This document shows, piece by piece, positions 42,123-45,349 of a stretch of 45,349 bases of DNA. The DNA is from Gammaproteobacteria bacterium. GTDB taxonomy: Bacteria > Pseudomonadota > Gammaproteobacteria > Steroidobacterales > Steroidobacteraceae. How positions within the stretch are numbered: the stretch's first letter is position 1; each line of letters opens with the position of its first letter. The notes under the pieces were generated by a model that did not search any database, was not told the DNA's origin, and saw nothing but the letters and a program-made list of their open reading frames with translations. Both the position numbers and the translations under genes were made by a program. The stretch spans positions 1 through 45,349 of the forward strand of contig PKXS01000079.1 of assembly GCA_003132425.1 (NCBI GenBank), written 5' to 3'.

Positions 42123-43793
42123 TCACGCAATGTTGCGTTTGAAGGTCTCCGGCAGAAAGAATAGACCGATCACCACGGTAGCCCCCGCCACCACGATCGG
42201 GTACCACAAACCGTAGTAGATATCACCGGTAGCCGCCACCATCGCGAACGCGGTAGTCGGCAGGAATCCCCCGAACCAGCCGTTGCCGATGTGATACGGC
42301 AGCGACATCGCGCTGTAACGGATCCTTGCAGGGAATAATTCCACCAATAGCGCCGCAATCGGACCGTAGACCATCGTTACGTAAAATACCAACAGGAACA
42401 GTATCAGCACGACCATGGGCTTGTTGATGGCCGCGGGATCTGCCTTGTCCGGATAACCGGCGGCCGACAGGGTCGCTTTGGCGCTTGCCTGGAACGCCGC
42501 AATCGCCGCCTTACGCTCCTTGCCGCTCATCGTTGCGGGATCGGGCGCGGTCAGGAGGGTCGTGCCGCTGCGGATCTGCGCCACCGCTCCCGGTGCGGCA
42601 TTGACTCGTTGATACGAAACTCCGGCCTTTGCGAGGAAACTCTTGGCTATATCGCAGGACGTTGAATCAAACTTATTCTTGCCGATGGGATCGAATTGAA
42701 ACGAACATTGCCGCGGATCTGCAATTACCGTCACCGGCGCCGCGGCCTGCGCCGCATAAAGGGCGGGATTCGCGTACCGAGTGAGCGCCCCGAACAACGG
42801 AAAATACGTCAGCATCGCCAGCAAGCAGCCGGCCAAAATAATCGGCTTTCTGCCGATCCTGTCCGATAGCCAACCAAAAAGCACGAATGCAGGCGTTGCC
42901 AGCGCCAGCGCGATTGCCGTTAGAATATTGGTGGTTGCGCCGTCGACGCGCAGCGTTCTTTCGAGAAAGAACAATGCGTAGAACTGGCCGGTGTACCAGA
43001 CGACCGCCTGGCCCATCACAGCGCCCAACAAGCTGATCAGCACGATCTTCAGATTGCTCCATCGGCCGAACGCTTCCTTGAGCGGCGCCTTCGAAGTCGT
43101 GCCCAGCGTCTTCATCGCGAGGAATACCGGACTCTCCGACAGTTGCATGCGAATCCACAACGATACGGCCAGTAGAATGACCGAGACGAGGAACGGCAGC
43201 CGCCAACCCCAAGCCTTGAACGCGTCCTCACCGAGGATGGTGCGGGTACCGATGACCACCAGCAATGCGGCAAAAAGCCCAAGCGTCGCCGTGGTCTGAA
43301 TCCAGCTGGTAAAAAGTCCGCGTTTCCCCGCCGGCGCGAATTCGGCCACATAGATCGCAGCCCCGCCGTACTCGCCGCCGAGGGCCAGTCCCTGCAGCAA
43401 GCGCAGGGCGAGCAGCATGACGGGCGCAGCGACGCCGATCGAGGCATAGCTCGGCAGGATGCCGACTGCAAAGGTCGCGCCGCCCATGATGCTCATCGTG
43501 ATCAGGAAGGTGTGCTTACGCCCCACCAAGTCGCCGAGCCGACCGAACACAAGCGCACCGAACGGACGCACGGCAAAACCGGCTGCGAACGCCGCCAACG
43601 CAAAAATGAATCCGGTGACATCATTTACGCCCGAGAAAAATTGCGCGCCGATGACGGTGGCAAGCAGGCCGTAAAGATAAAAATCGTACCACTCAAAAAT
43701 CGTCCCCACCGAGGACGCTCCGATCACCAGCCATTGGTTGCGCGTAGTTCCCTGCGCCGCCGGCAAGCCGGTCGCCACGGATATGTCGGTCAT
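42123..43793 (-). CDS. MFS transporter, metabolite:H+ symporter (MHS) family
   Basis: A 556-residue inner-membrane permease with 12 predicted helices. The MHS signature is clear: FEWYDFYLYG in TM1, GRLGDLVGRKHTFL in loop 2-3, LLQGLALGGEYGGA in TM4, and a repeat of the loop motif FGWLSDRIGRKP in loop 8-9. Relatives import shikimate, alpha-ketoglutarate, proline/betaine or dicarboxylates with protons. Unusually, a hydrophilic insertion of about 115 residues (about 340-455) interrupts the C-terminal half after a helix. It has two Cys (in QCSFQ and SCDIA) and is probably periplasmic. The substrate cannot be assigned. It starts 9 bases after the DUF3014 gene ends and may be co-transcribed with it. 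Confidence 0.88.
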   Translation of the reverse strand: MTDISVATGLPAAQGTTRNQWLVIGASSVGTIFEWYDFYLYGLLATVIGAQFFSGVNDVTGFIFALAAFAAGFAVRPFGALVFGRLGDLVGRKHTFLITMSIMGGATFAVGILPSYASIGVAAPVMLLALRLLQGLALGGEYGGAAIYVAEFAPAGKRGLFTSWIQTTATLGLFAALLVVIGTRTILGEDAFKAWGWRLPFLVSVILLAVSLWIRMQLSESPVFLAMKTLGTTSKAPLKEAFGRWSNLKIVLISLLGAVMGQAVVWYTGQFYALFFLERTLRVDGATTNILTAIALALATPAFVLFGWLSDRIGRKPIILAGCLLAMLTYFPLFGALTRYANPALYAAQAAAPVTVIADPRQCSFQFDPIGKNKFDSTSCDIAKSFLAKAGVSYQRVNAAPGAVAQIRSGTTLLTAPDPATMSGKERKAAIAAFQASAKATLSAAGYPDKADPAAINKPMVVLILFLLVFYVTMVYGPIAALLVELFPARIRYSAMSLPYHIGNGWFGGFLPTTAFAMVAATGDIYYGLWYPIVVAGATVVIGLFFLPETFKRNIA

Positions 43794-43802
43794 GTCGCCT
43801 CC

Positions 43803-44597
43803 CTATCGCTTGAGCGTCGCAGCGGTTACGGCCGCGCGTAATTCCACCAGCTTTGACTTGATCACGGCAGCATTTTCCGGACCCATTCGGATCAGCAGCT
43901 TCTGCCCGGCAGGGCGCGCCTCGAGCGCAGGATCGGCAAATGTATACATGACATTCGGCCGCGCCAGTTCAATGGGCCCGGTGGGCTGCGGGGTCGCCAG
44001 CAGTACATCGATGACCTGTACAAGCCGGTCGTTGAAGTAGCCGTTGGGATAGCCCAGATTTTGGTAGGCACTCTGGAACAGCGGATAGAAGTGCACATAC
44101 ATTGCCTTGAGTTGCCGCACATCGAGCTTGGCGATGACGCTGACCACCGGCTGATAGCGCGCGAAATTTTCCGGATTGAGCGTCGAATGCAACTCGTCTC
44201 CGTCGGCGCGAAAGTTGCCGGCAACCGCGCCTACCGCTCTTTTGTCCATCGCCACCTTTTGGCGCGGCAGATTATCGATGGTCACCACGATGCGGCGGAT
44301 AATGTTCTCCGGCACCAGGTAATCCTTGACGGCAGCGTCGCCGACAATCGCACTGAGCGCGCTGCTCACGGCGGGATCGCTGTCCGCCAACGCAGGCAAC
44401 GGAGCCTTCGACGCCGCATCCTCGGCGCCCTGCGGGAGAGGATGTGCGATGGCGGCCTCCTCCGTTGCAGGCGCAGCCTGCTGTGCTGTTGCGGGCACCG
44501 GCGGCGGTTTCGATCCACGGGAATGCAGGATGTACCACAGGCCCAGTGCGCCCGCAATTATCAACACCGCCGCCCGAATCACTATCCGCTTGTTCAT
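43803..44597 (-). CDS. DUF3014 domain protein
   Basis: A 264-residue protein of unknown function. One N-terminal membrane helix (about 8-25, VLIIAGALGLWYIL) anchors it, then an Ala/Pro-rich linker (30-75), then the DUF3014 domain (about 80-260) with VPENIIRRIVVTIDNLPRQK and YQPVVSVIAKLDVRQLKAMYVHFYPLFQSAYQNLGYP. The order 'one anchor, disordered linker, soluble domain' suggests a periplasmic domain. It lies between the protease gene (21-base gap) and the MFS gene (9-base gap), all minus strand, a likely operon. Confidence 0.85.
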   Translation of the reverse strand: MNKRIVIRAAVLIIAGALGLWYILHSRGSKPPPVPATAQQAAPATEEAAIAHPLPQGAEDAASKAPLPALADSDPAVSSALSAIVGDAAVKDYLVPENIIRRIVVTIDNLPRQKVAMDKRAVGAVAGNFRADGDELHSTLNPENFARYQPVVSVIAKLDVRQLKAMYVHFYPLFQSAYQNLGYPNGYFNDRLVQVIDVLLATPQPTGPIELARPNVMYTFADPALEARPAGQKLLIRMGPENAAVIKSKLVELRAAVTAATLKR

Positions 44598-44618
44598 GGC
44601 CGTCGATTCTCCGGTTAC

Positions 44619-45349
44619 CTACCCGCGCGTGCGAATCTCAAGTTCATGTCGCCGATAGTCGATGACCAACGCATCGAACAGACCAAGCGCGTCCATACCG
44701 ATCAATATCGCCGGCTCCTCCGTCAGGTCCCATTGCTTGAATATAAAAAGATCGCCGAATGTCACTCCGGAATCCTTAATTTGGATGGAACCGAAGTCGA
44801 TCGCCGGCATCGGTATAACCTCGCCTTCCTGAATGTCCTTAGTCGCACCGACGATTTGATCGGGTGTGCCCTTGAGCTGGCGGCGATGCCGCGCCAATGC
44901 ATCGCGCAGCGCAAGATTTGCGATGGTCGTTTGACCGCCTGTATCGATTATCGCCTTCACGCGGATCTGATCGATCATCACCCCGACGACGATCAGTTGA
45001 CCGCGCAACGATTTGAACGGCACCTTGATGAAGCCTAGCCCGGTTCGGTCATCGCGGGAGTAGGAAATAGTGATCTTATCGTGGCGAAAATCGATGAATA
45101 TGCGCTTGTTCGACAGTCCCTCGTAGCCCAGGATGCCCTCCGCGCCTCCCAATGCATCGGGCACGATCGGCAACACGGTTGCGACCATATCGAGCTCACC
45201 GACACTTAAGTTATTGACTTTAATCGTCGGCACGGTAGCCGAACCCGTCACCCCTCGCAGCATGACCGGCGGAGATTGATCCAGTGGAATGCCGAGCGCC
45301 AAGGCGACCAGCGCCGTCACGGCGCTATGGCTCGCGCCGGTATCGAGCA
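44619..45349 (-). CDS. Retropepsin-like aspartyl protease, partial (5' end cut by window)
   Basis: The frame is open to the right edge, so the N-terminus is missing. At the edge it reads LDTGASHSAV, the catalytic Asp-Thr-Gly-Ala motif of retropepsin-like proteases. A second motif IIDTGGQTTIANLAL lies near the middle, and a later hydrophobic strand ILIGMDALGLFDALVID completes that second fold. The part visible thus has two DTG motifs in one chain, as expected for tandem or bilobal aspartyl domains. Bacterial members are envelope or periplasmic proteins of mostly unknown role. It is the first visible gene of a minus-strand group with DUF3014 and the MFS transporter. The start lies outside the window; the apparent GTG at 45320 is internal. 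Confidence 0.8.
   Translation of the reverse strand, partial: LDTGASHSAVTALVALALGIPLDQSPPVMLRGVTGSATVPTIKVNNLSVGELDMVATVLPIVPDALGGAEGILGYEGLSNKRIFIDFRHDKITISYSRDDRTGLGFIKVPFKSLRGQLIVVGVMIDQIRVKAIIDTGGQTTIANLALRDALARHRRQLKGTPDQIVGATKDIQEGEVIPMPAIDFGSIQIKDSGVTFGDLFIFKQWDLTEEPAILIGMDALGLFDALVIDYRRHELEIRTRG

Overview
This is a GC-rich, almost gap-free chromosomal segment from what looks like a gammaproteobacterium. Support comes from a close E. coli-type EttA, a long single-chain PurL, a DUF1820 protein, the nrdR-rib-nusB-thiL gene order, a RhtA exporter and a Pseudomonas/Xanthomonas-type minor-pilin cluster. The order cannot be fixed from the sequence alone; a Nevskiales/Steroidobacterales/Xanthomonadales-like lineage is only a guess. 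There are no rRNA or tRNA genes, no CRISPR array, no insertion sequence and no phage module.

Left third (1-17.7 kb), mostly housekeeping. On the minus strand are msrA and a small EexN-like lipoprotein. On the plus strand xseB and ispA overlap, without the dxs that often follows. A long minus-strand operon reads glyA, nrdR, ribD, ribE, ribB (with a degenerate cyclohydrolase-like tail), ribH, nusB, thiL. It ends in a Ser/Thr kinase fused to a cyclic-nucleotide-binding-like domain. Divergent from glyA is ettA, with a good sigma70-type promoter, followed 4 bases later by a zinc-ribbon DUF4145-like gene. purL and a DUF1820 gene run on the minus strand.

Middle (17.7-28.3 kb), regulation and surface. 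An orphan type VI secretion FHA protein (TagH) is followed by a TctD/TctE-like two-component system. Next comes a tightly overlapping type IV pilus minor-pilin operon, fimT-pilV-pilW-pilX-pilY1-pilE. Its PilY1 has an N-terminal region that reads as an L-type (legume-like) lectin domain ahead of the usual PilY1 beta-propeller. This is the most interesting gene in the window: a candidate sugar-binding pilus-tip adhesin.

Right third (28.3-45.3 kb), mixed accessory and metabolic genes. It holds a secreted Gly/His/Tyr-rich protein with its own terminator and a DUF2946-like membrane protein. A TonB-dependent receptor follows, broken by a one-base frameshift. Then come a PLP-dependent gamma-synthase/lyase, a ZIP metal transporter, a RhtA-like exporter, a stand-alone LpxD paralogue, a 3-methyladenine glycosylase, a homocysteine methyltransferase, an enoyl-CoA hydratase and an exported CocE/NonD hydrolase. 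A 48-residue remnant of a VioB/ferritin-like gene sits behind the hydrolase. The window closes with a YXWGXW-repeat lipoprotein, an MHS-type MFS transporter with a large loop insertion, a DUF3014 protein and a two-motif retropepsin-like protease cut by the window edge.

Packing is extreme. Several convergent gene pairs share 4 bases across their stop codons, and many co-directional pairs overlap by ATGA-type junctions, so translational coupling is likely throughout.
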